From assembly GCA_949916155.1 (NCBI GenBank), contig CATLEM010000005.1, forward strand, positions 1-47,396: a DNA stretch of 47,396 bases, given 5' to 3'. Source of the stretch: an uncultured Dorea sp. Lineage in GTDB: Bacteria; Bacillota; Clostridia; Lachnospirales; Lachnospiraceae. Both the position numbers and the translations under genes were made by a program. How positions within the stretch are numbered: position 1 is the first letter of the stretch; each line of letters starts with the position of its first letter. Below, piece after piece: positions 17,109 to 26,370 of the stretch. Below the pieces are notes generated by a model that ran no database searches, had not been told where the DNA came from, and worked only from the letters and a program-made list of their open reading frames with translations.

Positions 17109-18635
17109 CAGTTTTTCACCTGGTTTAATATCCGTATTTGTCTTTTCATTGATTTCCATGATCCCATCCACCGTTGTGCTGTAATGCTTTGCCAGATTCC
17201 ACAGCTCGTCGCCCTCTTTCACAATATAGCCGATGATACCGGGGCGTTTCTCCAGTTCTTCCATATCGACCGGCTCTTCCTCTATCTCTTCGATATCTGC
17301 CACAGGAACCGGCTGCTTGACAAAACAGTTAAAGGCCAGCACCGCCTTCACCTCTACCTCGCCGTTTCCCAGAAGTCCGATACTTAACTGTTCTACTGCG
17401 CTGACCAGATCAAAGACCATATCCTTCGTCGTCTCATTGCTCTCTAAAAGATATGAGAACGGCACCATACCCTGCCATACATCAAACGGAATATTGTCGT
17501 CCGCCTTAACATAAAGAAACGATACATGAAGCACCCCTTCAATCTTAATCCCTTCTGAAACTACCTCCGTATGCTCAAGCTGAATCCTCGCATTGCTATG
17601 ACAGATCTGCAGGATATCATCTTTTATCTCCGGCAACAGAAGCCGTTCTGCAATCTTGCATTTTGAATGATTCTGCATCAATGAACGTTCCAGAGATTTA
17701 TCCGTCACCTTTGGCCGGCAGACTTTATCGAGAGAATACACATCCTCCAAAAGTTCTGCTGTCTCTTCCTCATATACGATTATGCGTGCCTCCAGAGTCG
17801 CCTCTATTCCAAGCAGGCGCATCTCACCGTCCTCATCCATGCGGACATCGATGGACACATCTGTCACTGCAGGATAAACCTGATGGAACATCCCTTCCTG
17901 CGCACCGTTTATTTCCATCCGTCCTTCGTAAGGTATCGACTGTTCAAACCAGTCTGTCTTCCCTTCCAGCGATTCATAAAAACAGAACAGCATAAGCTCT
18001 CCCTGCAGAAGAAGTTCATCCTGCGAAATCCTGGTATCCAGTTTTCTCGGGGATACTTCTGTCCACAGCAGCACTCCGACTGATTCCTTTGTCCCGCCGA
18101 CCGTAATCTCCTCTTTGATCCGGTATGTATCTTTTTTGACTGAAAAAAGCTTCAGGATATCTTTTTTCACATACTTTTTGTACAGACTTCCCTCTCCCTG
18201 TGCATCCAGCGTAAGCCTCTCTTCATGCTTTCCCTCCGAACAGAGCGATAATTCCACCAGCGCTTTGATGTTAAGCTTCCGTGAGTGGATCATGGTTACA
18301 TTCATATCGCAGTCCATCGTCTTGAGGAAAAGATTCTCCTCCGGCTCCTCCTCGGCATATACCATCTCTTCAAAAGGAATACGCCCCTCCAGGAATGAAA
18401 GACGCATATCTCCCTCATCTGCAGCATAAAGCACTTTAAAATTCATCTTGCCGGATACGCGCACATAATTCTCCACACGCTTGATATCGTCGATCTGAAG
18501 GCTTCCTTCCCCCAGGATCACTCTCTTGACATCATGCTTCGCATCCGGCACATTGTAATCATCGTCAATATAAAACTGGTCTGTGATAGTCCTGCCCTGG
18601 CGATAGACAAGAAATTCCTTTTTCTCATATTCCAT
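17076..18635 (-). CDS. DUF3794 and LysM-domain protein, SipL-like spore-coat morphogenesis factor
   Basis: This 519-residue protein ends in a LysM domain (about residues 468-515: YIVKEGDELWNLAKHYSTTV and GEKLLIF) and has repeated DUF3794 domains before it, e.g. around residues 35-125 (GSLQIDDIKRVENYVRVSGK), 170-260 and 330-430 (HEVVSEGIKIEGVLHV-type blocks). This architecture and length match SipL of Clostridioides difficile, which binds SpoIVA and is needed to localise the coat around the forespore. There is no signal peptide, as expected for a mother-cell cytosolic protein. It follows the PrcB-like lipoprotein gene by 15 bases. A sigma-E promoter would be expected, but I could not place one. 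Confidence 0.85.
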   Translation of the reverse strand: MEYEKKEFLVYRQGRTITDQFYIDDDYNVPDAKHDVKRVILGEGSLQIDDIKRVENYVRVSGKMNFKVLYAADEGDMRLSFLEGRIPFEEMVYAEEEPEENLFLKTMDCDMNVTMIHSRKLNIKALVELSLCSEGKHEERLTLDAQGEGSLYKKYVKKDILKLFSVKKDTYRIKEEITVGGTKESVGVLLWTEVSPRKLDTRISQDELLLQGELMLFCFYESLEGKTDWFEQSIPYEGRMEINGAQEGMFHQVYPAVTDVSIDVRMDEDGEMRLLGIEATLEARIIVYEEETAELLEDVYSLDKVCRPKVTDKSLERSLMQNHSKCKIAERLLLPEIKDDILQICHSNARIQLEHTEVVSEGIKIEGVLHVSFLYVKADDNIPFDVWQGMVPFSYLLESNETTKDMVFDLVSAVEQLSIGLLGNGEVEVKAVLAFNCFVKQPVPVADIEEIEEEPVDMEELEKRPGIIGYIVKEGDELWNLAKHYSTTVDGIMEINEKTNTDIKPGEKLLIFKENMSIL

Positions 18636-18650
18636 TCCCTGATTCCTCCA

Positions 18651-19058
18651 CTAATCAAATATTACATTTTTGTCATTGTATTCCATCTTAATGATCACAT
18701 AAGGGTACGTCTTTCCTTCTATGATCTTCTCTGTTTTCGGCGGCCCTAAGAGATTCGTCTTCATATAGATGGCATCCTCTGCCTCATAACACGACTGTAC
18801 CTCTACGCTGTACCCGCTCGTATCCTGTCTGCCGTATCCCCGCGCGATATACAGATAACCGTTATCTGCGTAGCTGATCTCAAATGTTTTTTCTTTTTTT
18901 TCGTCGATCTTCTCCTGAAGCTCTTCCGGAGCATCATAAGAATTCACCACAGTAAACTCTATGTCCCGAAGCTTTGTCTTATCCTCCTTCTTCACAGAAC
19001 AGGCACACAGCAAAAGCATGCATCCTGCCAATAGTATGTAAAAGGCTCTCTTTTTCAT
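18651..19058 (-). CDS. PrcB-domain lipoprotein
   Basis: The ATG at 19058 follows GGAG by 5 bases; the GTG two codons earlier overlaps that site. The product of about 135 residues has a lipoprotein signal (LLLCAC, cysteine about residue 20). It also has a C-terminal PrcB-like domain (YLYIARGYGRQDTSGYSVEV, then a LLGPPKTEKI block). PrcB proteins are named from a Treponema protease complex; in firmicutes the role is not established. Its position directly before the sipL-like gene suggests co-transcription and possibly a sporulation role, which is inference only. Confidence 0.78.
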   Translation of the reverse strand: MKKRAFYILLAGCMLLLCACSVKKEDKTKLRDIEFTVVNSYDAPEELQEKIDEKKEKTFEISYADNGYLYIARGYGRQDTSGYSVEVQSCYEAEDAIYMKTNLLGPPKTEKIIEGKTYPYVIIKMEYNDKNVIFD

Positions 19059-19190
19059 CTGCACTCCGCAAACACATTCTCATTAATATCATACACAGGC
19101 TTTCTGTGAAAAATTCCTTTTTATTATGTAAAGTGAAAATTTATGTGTTATACTATTAGCATTAAATGGCAATACAAGGAGACTATAAAT

Positions 19191-20699
19191 ATGAATGATT
19201 TAAACAGAATGTCCGGCATCCTTCTGCACCCAACATCCCTGCCTTCTCCTTACGGAATCGGCGATCTTGGAGACGAAGCATATGAATTTATTGATTTTCT
19301 GGAGGATGCCGGATGCCGTCTCTGGCAGATCCTTCCGCTGACACACACAGGTTTCGGGGATTCCCCTTACCAGAGCTTTTCAGCTTTTGCAGGACAGCCG
19401 CTCTTAATCAGTCCGGCTCATCTGGTAAAGCTTGGCCTTCTGGAAAGTTTTGAACTGCATAACTGCCCTGTTACCGATGAAGACCAGGTCAATTACGGCG
19501 TGATCATCCCTTGGAAGCAACTGATCTTCCGTCTTGCTTACGAGCGTTTTCTTACCAGGGACACGATCGACATCAATCTCAGGAAAAAATTCCGGGATTT
19601 TTGCAGCCAACACCGTTACTGGCTCGAGGATTACTCGCTCTTTATGGCATGCAAGGATATCCATGCCGGAAAAAGCTGGCTTGAATGGGAGGATAAATAC
19701 CGCATCCCTACAGAAGAACTGAAAGAGGAATTGAAAGGGACTCTTTCCGAGGACATCGGCTACTACCAGTTCCTCCAGTTTCTCTTCTTCACAGAATGGA
19801 GTGCATTAAAAGAGTATGCCAATGAACATGGCATAAAGATCATCGGCGATATCCCTATCTTTGTATCTATGGACAGCGCTGACGTATGGGCAAACCAAAA
19901 ACTTTTTCAACTGGACGAAAAAGGGTATCCGCTCTCTGTTGCAGGAGTTCCACCGGATTATTTTTCTGCTACCGGCCAGCTTTGGGGCAATCCTCTATAC
20001 AACTGGGAGCTTCATGAAAAAGAAGGTTTTTCCTGGTGGATAAGCCGGATCAAAAGTCAGCTTTCCAATCTTGACATCCTGCGGATCGACCATTTCCGCG
20101 GCTTCGAGAGCTACTGGTCCATTCCATACGGAGAAGATACAGCGATCAACGGCAAATGGATAAAAGCTCCCGGAGAAAAACTATTTAAAGCGGTTGAACA
20201 TGCCCTCGGGAAAAATCTGCCGATCATTGCCGAAGACCTGGGAATCATCACTAAAGAGGTTGCGGCTCTCCGGGAAGCTTTTCATTTCCCGGGCATGAAG
20301 ATCCTTCAGTTTGCCTTTGAATCTACCGATGAGAGCGACTATCTTCCCCATCGGTTCACTTCCGCCCGGTGTGTATGCTATACCGGCACTCATGACAACG
20401 ACACCACCTGCGGATGGTACCGCACCCTTGACGCAGACTGTAAAAAGAAAGTACAGCTTTATACCAATACAGAACCCGGAAGAGACATAAGCCGCGGCAT
20501 CATAAAACTCTGTCTCGGAAGTATCGCCGCATACGCGATCTTCCCTCTGCAGGATATACTCGCACTTGGCAGCGAAGCGCGGATGAACACGCCGGGCGTT
20601 GCCGCCGGCAACTGGGGCTGGCGTTATAAAAAGAATGACCTTACCCCTTCCCTTGCCGAAGAGCTGAAGGAGCTTGCTGTTTTATATGGAAGATACTAA
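19191..20699 (+). CDS. malQ: 4-alpha-glucanotransferase (amylomaltase, GH77)
   Basis: It transfers alpha-1,4-glucan segments between maltodextrins in the cytosol. The ATG at 19191 has AAGGAG at 19177-19182; an upstream in-frame codon at 19143 lacks a site. The product of 502 residues starts MNDLNRMSGILLHPTSLPSP. GH77 signatures are all present: YGIGDLG, WQILPLTHTGFGDSPYQSFS, VAGVPPDYFSATGQLWGNP, the nucleophile region LRIDHFRGFESYW, the acid/base region IIAEDLGIIT and TGTHDNDTT. An extended -10 (TGT TATACT, 19146-19154) lies upstream, divergent from the PrcB-like gene. It opens the plus-strand cluster malQ-plsC-pncB-murF. Confidence 0.97.
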   Translation: MNDLNRMSGILLHPTSLPSPYGIGDLGDEAYEFIDFLEDAGCRLWQILPLTHTGFGDSPYQSFSAFAGQPLLISPAHLVKLGLLESFELHNCPVTDEDQVNYGVIIPWKQLIFRLAYERFLTRDTIDINLRKKFRDFCSQHRYWLEDYSLFMACKDIHAGKSWLEWEDKYRIPTEELKEELKGTLSEDIGYYQFLQFLFFTEWSALKEYANEHGIKIIGDIPIFVSMDSADVWANQKLFQLDEKGYPLSVAGVPPDYFSATGQLWGNPLYNWELHEKEGFSWWISRIKSQLSNLDILRIDHFRGFESYWSIPYGEDTAINGKWIKAPGEKLFKAVEHALGKNLPIIAEDLGIITKEVAALREAFHFPGMKILQFAFESTDESDYLPHRFTSARCVCYTGTHDNDTTCGWYRTLDADCKKKVQLYTNTEPGRDISRGIIKLCLGSIAAYAIFPLQDILALGSEARMNTPGVAAGNWGWRYKKNDLTPSLAEELKELAVLYGRY

Positions 20700-20720
20700 G
20701 ATAATGAGAGGTAACTACAA

Positions 20721-21455
20721 ATGTTAAGATTTATATGTGTTGTACTATTTCTTTTTCTGTTTCTTCTTTTCGGTATCCCTGTCCTGGGACTCGAATGGAT
20801 CATCGGAAAATTTGATAAAGAAAAAGCGGATTACCAGTGTCTGCGTATCGTACAGTGGGCCTTTAAAAAAATTCTCTCGATCACCGGAGTGGAGGTCACT
20901 GTGATCGGCGAAGAGAATATCCCGGATGAACCGGTACTGTTTATTGCCAATCACAGAAGCTACTTTGATATCCTGCTCACTTATTCCCGCTGCCAAAGAC
21001 TTACCGGTTATGTGGCAAAAAAGGAGATGTTACGGTATCCCGTTCTCCGCACATGGATGACAAGGCTTTACTGTCTCTTCCTGGACCGTGAGAATATGAA
21101 AGAAGGGCTTAAGACTATCCTTCAGGCAATTGACTATATTAAAAACGGCGTATCGGTCTGTATATTCCCGGAAGGAACCCGCAATGACGGCGAAGAATTA
21201 AGCCTTCTGCGTTTTCACACCGGCTCTTTCAGGATCGCAGAAAAGAGCGGCTGCGCTATCGTTCCGATCAGTATGAACAATACCGCCTCCATCTTTGAAA
21301 ACCAGTTTCCAAGGATCAAAAAGACCCATGTTGTTTTAGAGTACGGGAAACCTATATACCCTGGTGACCTCGACAAAGAAACACGCAAGCGCCTTGCATC
21401 GTATTTCCAGGATATCATACAGGAAACGATCAATAAAAACCAGGAACTTGTGTAG
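20721..21455 (+). CDS. plsC: 1-acyl-sn-glycerol-3-phosphate acyltransferase
   Basis: It makes phosphatidic acid from lysophosphatidic acid at the membrane. The 244 residues begin with a hydrophobic segment (about 2-28). The catalytic NHRSYFD (H-x4-D) lies near residue 76 and the substrate-binding block FPEGTRNDGEELSLLRFHTG near residue 150. Conserved VPISMNN follows. It starts 21 bases after malQ with GAGAGG upstream, so it is probably co-transcribed. Other LPLAT-family specificities cannot be excluded. Confidence 0.9.
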   Translation: MLRFICVVLFLFLFLLFGIPVLGLEWIIGKFDKEKADYQCLRIVQWAFKKILSITGVEVTVIGEENIPDEPVLFIANHRSYFDILLTYSRCQRLTGYVAKKEMLRYPVLRTWMTRLYCLFLDRENMKEGLKTILQAIDYIKNGVSVCIFPEGTRNDGEELSLLRFHTGSFRIAEKSGCAIVPISMNNTASIFENQFPRIKKTHVVLEYGKPIYPGDLDKETRKRLASYFQDIIQETINKNQELV

Positions 21456-21481
21456 CAGATATTTATTATTCAATGTGTGAA

Positions 21482-21490
21482 TGATATAAT
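21482..21490 (+). promoter_or_regulatory. Extended -10 promoter element before pncB
   Basis: TGA TATAAT at 21482-21490 is a perfect extended -10 in the 66-base gap between plsC and pncB. The -35 region (TTTATT) is poor. It may give pncB-murF their own transcript. Confidence 0.45.
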
Positions 21491-21521
21491 AGATTAAAAT
21501 CAGATAAAGGAGATAATTAAA

Positions 21522-22976
21522 ATGAATCGACAGGATTTAACCCTGCTTACAGATCTGTATGAATTGACCATGATGCAGGGTTATTATGAACAGGGGCAGA
21601 ACGAAATCGTCGTATTCGATGTATTTTTCCGCCAGAACCCGTGCAGCAACGGCTATTCAGTGTGCGCAGGGCTTGCCCAGGTAATTGATTATATTAAGAA
21701 TCTGAACTTTACTTACGAGGATGTGGATTATCTGCGGAACTTAAAGATCTTCAGCGAAGATTTTCTGCAGTACCTGAGCGGGTTCCACTTCAGCGGAGAC
21801 ATGTATGCTATCCCGGAGGGTACTGTAGTATTCCCGAAGGAGCCTCTCTTAAAAGTGATCGCTCCGATCATGGAAGCGCAGCTCGTCGAGACAGCTATTC
21901 TGAATATCATCAACCATCAGTCGCTGATCGCCACAAAGACTTCTCGGATCGTCTTTGCCGCTGCCGGTGACGGGATCATGGAGTTCGGCCTGAGACGCGC
22001 ACAGGGGCCGGATGCCGGACTTTACGGCGCAAGAGCCGCTATGATCGGCGGATGTGTCGGCACATCTAACGTACTGGCAGGCGAACTTTTTGATGTCCCG
22101 GTCATGGGAACACATGCCCATAGCTGGATCATGAGTTTTGAAGATGAATACACTGCCTTTAAGACCTACGCCAGTCTTTATCCTGATAACTGCACACTTC
22201 TGGTAGATACCTATGACACGCTGAAGTCAGGTGTGCCTAACGCCATCCGTGTATTTCAGGAATTTAAAGACGCGGGAACACCGCTTAAGAAATACGGTAT
22301 ACGCCTTGACAGCGGCGATTTGGCGTATCTTTCAAAGGAAGCCCGCAAGATGCTTGACGAAGCAGGATTCACCGATGCTTCTATCTGTGCTTCCAATGAT
22401 CTGGATGAGTATCTCCTTCACGACCTTAAGATACAGGGGGCTGCCATCAATTCATGGGGAGTAGGTACGAATCTGATTACCTCAAAGGACTGCCCGTCTT
22501 TCGGAGGTGTCTACAAACTCGCTGCCATAATGGATGAAGACGGTTCCTTTGTCCCGAAGATAAAAATTTCTGAAAATACAGAAAAAATAACAAATCCAGG
22601 AAACAAGACAATCTATCGTATCTATGATAAACATACAGGAAAGATGAAGGCAGATCTGATCTGCTTTGCCGGAGAAGAGTATGATACCTCTGAAGATCTC
22701 CTTCTTTTTGACCCGATCGATACCTGGAAAAAAACGAAGCTTCCCGGCGGTTCTTATGTCATGAGAGAGATCATGGTTCCTATCTTCCGCAAGGGCGAGT
22801 GTATCTATCACTCTCCTTCTGTTACAGAGATCGCGGCATACTGTAAGAAGGAAAAGGATACTTTATGGGATGAGACCAAGCGTCTCTTCTACCCTCATAA
22901 AGTACATGTAGACCTGTCGCAAAAGCTTTATGACGTCAAAAAATCTTTACTGGACCAAATGAACAGACCAGACTAA
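21522..22976 (+). CDS. pncB: Nicotinate phosphoribosyltransferase
   Basis: It converts nicotinate and PRPP to nicotinate mononucleotide in NAD salvage, with ATP hydrolysis. The 484 residues start MNRQDLTLLTDLYELTMMQG, the classical NAPRTase opening, with AAAGGAG upstream. The blocks EFGLRRAQGPDAG, GTHAHSWIMSF (containing the histidine expected to be phosphorylated) and IRLDSGDLAYLSKEARKMLD are intact, and the length is normal for the firmicute form. It lies 13 bases before murF. Confidence 0.95.
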   Translation: MNRQDLTLLTDLYELTMMQGYYEQGQNEIVVFDVFFRQNPCSNGYSVCAGLAQVIDYIKNLNFTYEDVDYLRNLKIFSEDFLQYLSGFHFSGDMYAIPEGTVVFPKEPLLKVIAPIMEAQLVETAILNIINHQSLIATKTSRIVFAAAGDGIMEFGLRRAQGPDAGLYGARAAMIGGCVGTSNVLAGELFDVPVMGTHAHSWIMSFEDEYTAFKTYASLYPDNCTLLVDTYDTLKSGVPNAIRVFQEFKDAGTPLKKYGIRLDSGDLAYLSKEARKMLDEAGFTDASICASNDLDEYLLHDLKIQGAAINSWGVGTNLITSKDCPSFGGVYKLAAIMDEDGSFVPKIKISENTEKITNPGNKTIYRIYDKHTGKMKADLICFAGEEYDTSEDLLLFDPIDTWKKTKLPGGSYVMREIMVPIFRKGECIYHSPSVTEIAAYCKKEKDTLWDETKRLFYPHKVHVDLSQKLYDVKKSLLDQMNRPD

Positions 22977-22989
22977 AAGGAGAATAAAG

Positions 22990-24363
22990 ATGAAGAATCT
23001 TACTCTGGAAAATATTACCAGGGCTTGCCGGGGCACCTATCACGGTGATCCGGCAAAACTGGAAAAGGAAGTATCACATGTGGTGATCGACAGCCGAAAG
23101 GTAGAAAAGGATTATCTCTTTGTAGCTATCGACGGCGAAAAAGTCAATGCCCACAAATTCATTCCTGACACCATAAAGAAAGGAGCATTGTGCGTCGTAT
23201 CCCACGAAGACCTTGGAGAGACGGATTATCCGTATATTCTTGTAGAATCTACAGGACAGGCGCTGCTTGATATTGCCAAGCTTTACCGGGATTCCTTTGA
23301 TTTAAAAGTCGTAGGGATCACCGGAAGTGCAGGAAAGACCAGCACAAAAGAGATGATCTCCTCCGTCCTTTCACAAAAATATAACGTACATAAGACTCTC
23401 GGCAATTTCAATAATGAATGGGGACTTCCAATTACTATCTTTGAAATGAATGAGACCCATGAAGTCGCTATCCTGGAGATGGGAGTCAATCACTTTGGTG
23501 AGATGCGCCGTCTGTCCTCTGTTGCAAGTCCGGACATCTGTGTGATCACCAACATCGGGATCGCTCATCTTGAATTTTTCAAGACGCGGGAAGGAATCCT
23601 CCAGGAAAAGTCCCAGATGATCCAGGATATGAAAAACGACGGAACGATCATCTTAAACGGAGATGATGATCTTCTCTCTAAGATGGGACCGGTAAAGGGT
23701 GTGGACCCGGTTTTCTTCGGAATCAATGAATCGTGTGAATTCTGTGCTTCCGACTTAAGTTCCGCAGGGCTTAAAGGAACCGCATGTACACTCCGCCTTC
23801 CTTCCGGTGAGACTTTCCGCTGCCTGGTTCCCCTTCCGGGTATCCATATGGTGTCAAATGCTCTTGCAGGTGCAGCGGTTGGATATTCTCTCGGTCTTAC
23901 TCCTGAAGAGATCAAACGGGGGATTGAAAATCTGCCCTCTATCCCGGGTCGGAATAATATCATTTCTACCGATAAACTTGTCATCTTAGATGACTGCTAC
24001 AATGCGAATCCAATCTCTGCAAAGGCCGCAATTGACGTGCTGACTATGGCAATCGGCCGTAAAGTCGCTCTTCTCGGAACAATGGGAGAGCTTGGAAACA
24101 ATGAGGCTGAGCTTCACTTTGATACCGGCGCATATGCCGCAGCACAGGGTATAGATCTGGTCTGCGGTATCGGAAGATTGGGAAAGGTGATTGCCGAGGG
24201 AGCCTCTGACGGAGATTCCGGGACGGAAGCGCTTTGGTTTGAGACAAAAGCCGACTTCCTTTCCTCCATGAAAGATATTATCCGCGAAGGAGACAATGTA
24301 CTAGTTAAGGCCTCCCACGGCATGAATTTCCCGGAACTTGTAGAAGCCTTAAAAGAATTCTGA
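22990..24363 (+). CDS. murF: UDP-N-acetylmuramoyl-tripeptide--D-alanyl-D-alanine ligase
   Basis: It adds D-Ala-D-Ala to the UDP-MurNAc tripeptide, the last cytosolic step of peptidoglycan precursor synthesis. The 457 residues show the Mur-ligase layout: N-terminal substrate domain (HVVIDSRKVEKDYLFVAIDG), central ATPase domain with P-loop GITGSAGKTSTKE near residue 110 and the NFNNEWGLPIT and EMGVNHFGEM blocks, and a C-terminal domain with LDDCYNANPISAKAAID. AAAAGGAG precedes the start. It ends the plus-strand cluster, before a hairpin. Confidence 0.96.
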   Translation: MKNLTLENITRACRGTYHGDPAKLEKEVSHVVIDSRKVEKDYLFVAIDGEKVNAHKFIPDTIKKGALCVVSHEDLGETDYPYILVESTGQALLDIAKLYRDSFDLKVVGITGSAGKTSTKEMISSVLSQKYNVHKTLGNFNNEWGLPITIFEMNETHEVAILEMGVNHFGEMRRLSSVASPDICVITNIGIAHLEFFKTREGILQEKSQMIQDMKNDGTIILNGDDDLLSKMGPVKGVDPVFFGINESCEFCASDLSSAGLKGTACTLRLPSGETFRCLVPLPGIHMVSNALAGAAVGYSLGLTPEEIKRGIENLPSIPGRNNIISTDKLVILDDCYNANPISAKAAIDVLTMAIGRKVALLGTMGELGNNEAELHFDTGAYAAAQGIDLVCGIGRLGKVIAEGASDGDSGTEALWFETKADFLSSMKDIIREGDNVLVKASHGMNFPELVEALKEF

Positions 24364-24369
24364 ATATGA

Positions 24370-24395
24370 CAGGGGGAGAAAATATTCTCCCCCTG
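24370..24395. terminator. Hairpin between convergent murF and aldo/keto reductase genes
   Basis: A perfect 11-bp stem (CAGGGGGAGAA at 24370-24380, TTCTCCCCCTG at 24385-24395) has a 4-base loop. It starts 7 bases after the murF stop. The following plus-strand bases lack a good U-run, so it may need help from Rho or act mainly to stabilise the message end. Confidence 0.65.
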
Positions 24396-24443
24396 AACAT
24401 TGTATCATATATACTGTCAATATCTTTCCCGCCATAACCGGCA

Positions 24444-25442
24444 TTATTCTTCCCTGTCCCAGATATCTCTCCAGTCCTCGGCGCTTTCCCAAAGGAATAC
24501 CTGTCCCTTGATCAGCCGGAAATTTCTGTCCGCTTTCTTAAGTATCTCCATCTCTTCATCCGTCAGGAAATCTTCTGTTGTACATTTAAGATTCCCCGCA
24601 TATTCATTTTCAAATGCAGAAAATGGAATCGGCACCTGTCCTCTCTGCACCGCCCACTTCACACAGACCGTTGCCGGATGGCAGTTGTGCGCTTTCGCGA
24701 TCTCCACAAGCTCAGGCATTTCAAATGTAACAAGATCACCTTCCATCGTATCCCGTTCAGGACGGCACGGCGAGCCAAGCGGACTGTAGGCGATCGGGAG
24801 AATCCCGTGTTCTTTGCAGTAGTCAAACAGTTTTGGCTGTTGGAACGTCGGATTCATCTCTACTTCAAGCACAACCGGCTTAATACGGCAAAGCGGAAGA
24901 ATCTGCTCCATCTTCGTGATGGTGACATTCGACATCCCGATACCCCTGACAAGTCCCATATCTACCAGTTTTTCCATCTGTCTCCACACAGTCATATATT
25001 CTTCCAGAGAAAACGGTACATGGTTCGGATCTCTTCCTTCTAGATGAGCCCCTGGTTCATGATGATTCGGGAACGGCCAGTGAACCATGTAGATATCCAC
25101 ATAATCTAGCTGAAGATCTCTCAGGCTCTGGGCACATGCTACCAGTACATCTCCCTGTCCATGCATGTTATTCCATACTTTTGTCATGATCGTCAAGTCT
25201 TCCCGCTGCACAATTCCCTCTTTAAATGCACGGGCATAAACCTTTCCGATCTCCTTCTCATTCCCGTAAGCCGCCGCACCGTCAAATAAGCGGTATCCTG
25301 CCCTGATCGCTCCATACACGGCATCCGCCACCTGAGAGGAATCAAACTTGTCATTTCCGAAGGTCCCCATGCCGATTCCCGGAATTACCATACCATTACT
25401 TAACTTTCTCTGCGGAACCAGAATCGGATTTACTTTTTCCAT
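24444..25442 (-). CDS. Aldo/keto reductase
   Basis: This NADPH-type (beta/alpha)8 oxidoreductase has 332 residues. The catalytic tetrad is readable: D54 and Y59 (LFDGAAAYGNE), K88 (IMTKVW) and H121 (MVHWPF). The cofactor-side blocks AYSPLGSPCRP and VPIPFSAFENEYAGNLK follow the usual pattern, although the typical IPKS motif reads IPFS here. The C-terminal tail is about 40 residues longer than compact members. It is monocistronic with a good promoter at 25480-25508. The physiological carbonyl substrate is unknown. Confidence 0.9.
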   Translation of the reverse strand: MEKVNPILVPQRKLSNGMVIPGIGMGTFGNDKFDSSQVADAVYGAIRAGYRLFDGAAAYGNEKEIGKVYARAFKEGIVQREDLTIMTKVWNNMHGQGDVLVACAQSLRDLQLDYVDIYMVHWPFPNHHEPGAHLEGRDPNHVPFSLEEYMTVWRQMEKLVDMGLVRGIGMSNVTITKMEQILPLCRIKPVVLEVEMNPTFQQPKLFDYCKEHGILPIAYSPLGSPCRPERDTMEGDLVTFEMPELVEIAKAHNCHPATVCVKWAVQRGQVPIPFSAFENEYAGNLKCTTEDFLTDEEMEILKKADRNFRLIKGQVFLWESAEDWRDIWDREE

Positions 25443-25479
25443 TATCGAAAACTCCTTTCCTTTTTCTTTCCTTTTATAT

Positions 25480-25508
25480 ATGATAACATATGAAATATAA
25501 TTTGTAAA
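25480..25508 (-). promoter_or_regulatory. Promoter of the aldo/keto reductase gene
   Basis: TTTACA (minus strand, 25508-25503) and TATCAT (25485-25480) are 17 bases apart in an AT-rich stretch about 40 bases before the start codon. Confidence 0.55.
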
Positions 25509-25553
25509 CTAAGAAAATAGAAATGCTTTCGTACGAAATCAAGTATATATAAT

Positions 25554-25576
25554 GGAGCGGATTAATCTTCCGCTCC
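25554..25576. terminator. Hairpin downstream of the HAAS-domain gene
   Basis: GGAGCGGA (25554-25561) pairs with TCCGCTCC (25569-25576) around a 7-base loop. It lies 47 bases past the stop of the minus-strand gene ending at 25624. The minus-strand run after it (ATTATATATA) is only weakly U-rich. Confidence 0.55.
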
Positions 25577-25623
25577 GTTTCGTCTGTTATTTCTTTTTTC
25601 CTTCTGCTTTCATCCGCACTTCC

Positions 25624-26370
25624 TCACATCCGTACAACCACTGGTTTCGCTCCGTCGAAACAAACGATCATAATGGGGGATTCCGGCTGTATCTCTTCCT
25701 CTTCGGTCTTAATCTTCATCTGTTTGCCGCGAAACGTCCCTTTCCCCTTATAATTAATCACGGTATCCGCCACTCCTATCTCCCAGAGAAGTTCTACTTC
25801 CCTTTTATTATTCAGCATCTGGATATAACTTCTCAGCACGATCAGGCCCGCCGCCACTGCCAGAGCTATCCACACGCCTCTCTCCATGCTGTGTGCCATT
25901 AACGTCACTCCGACAGCCAATATGAATCCGCTGTTATTCATAGCTCCGATACCGCCGCTCCAGTTCTTTCCGTATACCCATGCAATCCCCGTATCATGAT
26001 GCTTCTCCCACGCACTTAGGATAAATCCATATATGAGGATTATCCCTCCGGTATAATTCAGGATAATCTCCTGCAGCTTATCGTCTATCTCTACTAACGT
26101 CCATCTCCCCAACAGCAGAACAATGACACATCCTAAAAACCATAAAGCCATATGTAAATCCAGTACATCTCTGTATAATCGGTTCAATGCACTTCCTGCC
26201 TCTTTTGGATCCCCCATCTGCCTTACTGCCTCATCTTCTCTCATGCCCGATTCCATAAGTGCCTCCTTGCAGTCTTCAATGTGGTCTTCGTATTCCCTCA
26301 TAATATCTTTTCTCATCTTGGAGTTTTCGATATGTTTTGTCAGCATCTGTAAATATTTATCAGCTTTCAA
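25624..26370 (-). CDS. HAAS-domain integral membrane protein (partner of PadR regulator)
   Basis: This 248-residue protein starts with a helical HAAS/DUF1700-like domain (about residues 1-65: MKADKYLQMLTKHIENSKMR, then EYEDHIEDCKEALMESGM and AVRQMGDPKEAG). Four to six hydrophobic segments follow (for example DLHMALWFLGCVIVLLLG and ILAVGVTLMAHSMERGVWI). The C-terminal cytosolic tail carries TEEEEIQPESPIMIVC. Its start overlaps the PadR stop by 11 bases, the usual arrangement for PadR/HAAS pairs in firmicutes. Such pairs are thought to work as regulatory or envelope-stress modules; the exact role is not known. Confidence 0.82.
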   Translation of the reverse strand: MKADKYLQMLTKHIENSKMRKDIMREYEDHIEDCKEALMESGMREDEAVRQMGDPKEAGSALNRLYRDVLDLHMALWFLGCVIVLLLGRWTLVEIDDKLQEIILNYTGGIILIYGFILSAWEKHHDTGIAWVYGKNWSGGIGAMNNSGFILAVGVTLMAHSMERGVWIALAVAAGLIVLRSYIQMLNNKREVELLWEIGVADTVINYKGKGTFRGKQMKIKTEEEEIQPESPIMIVCFDGAKPVVVRM

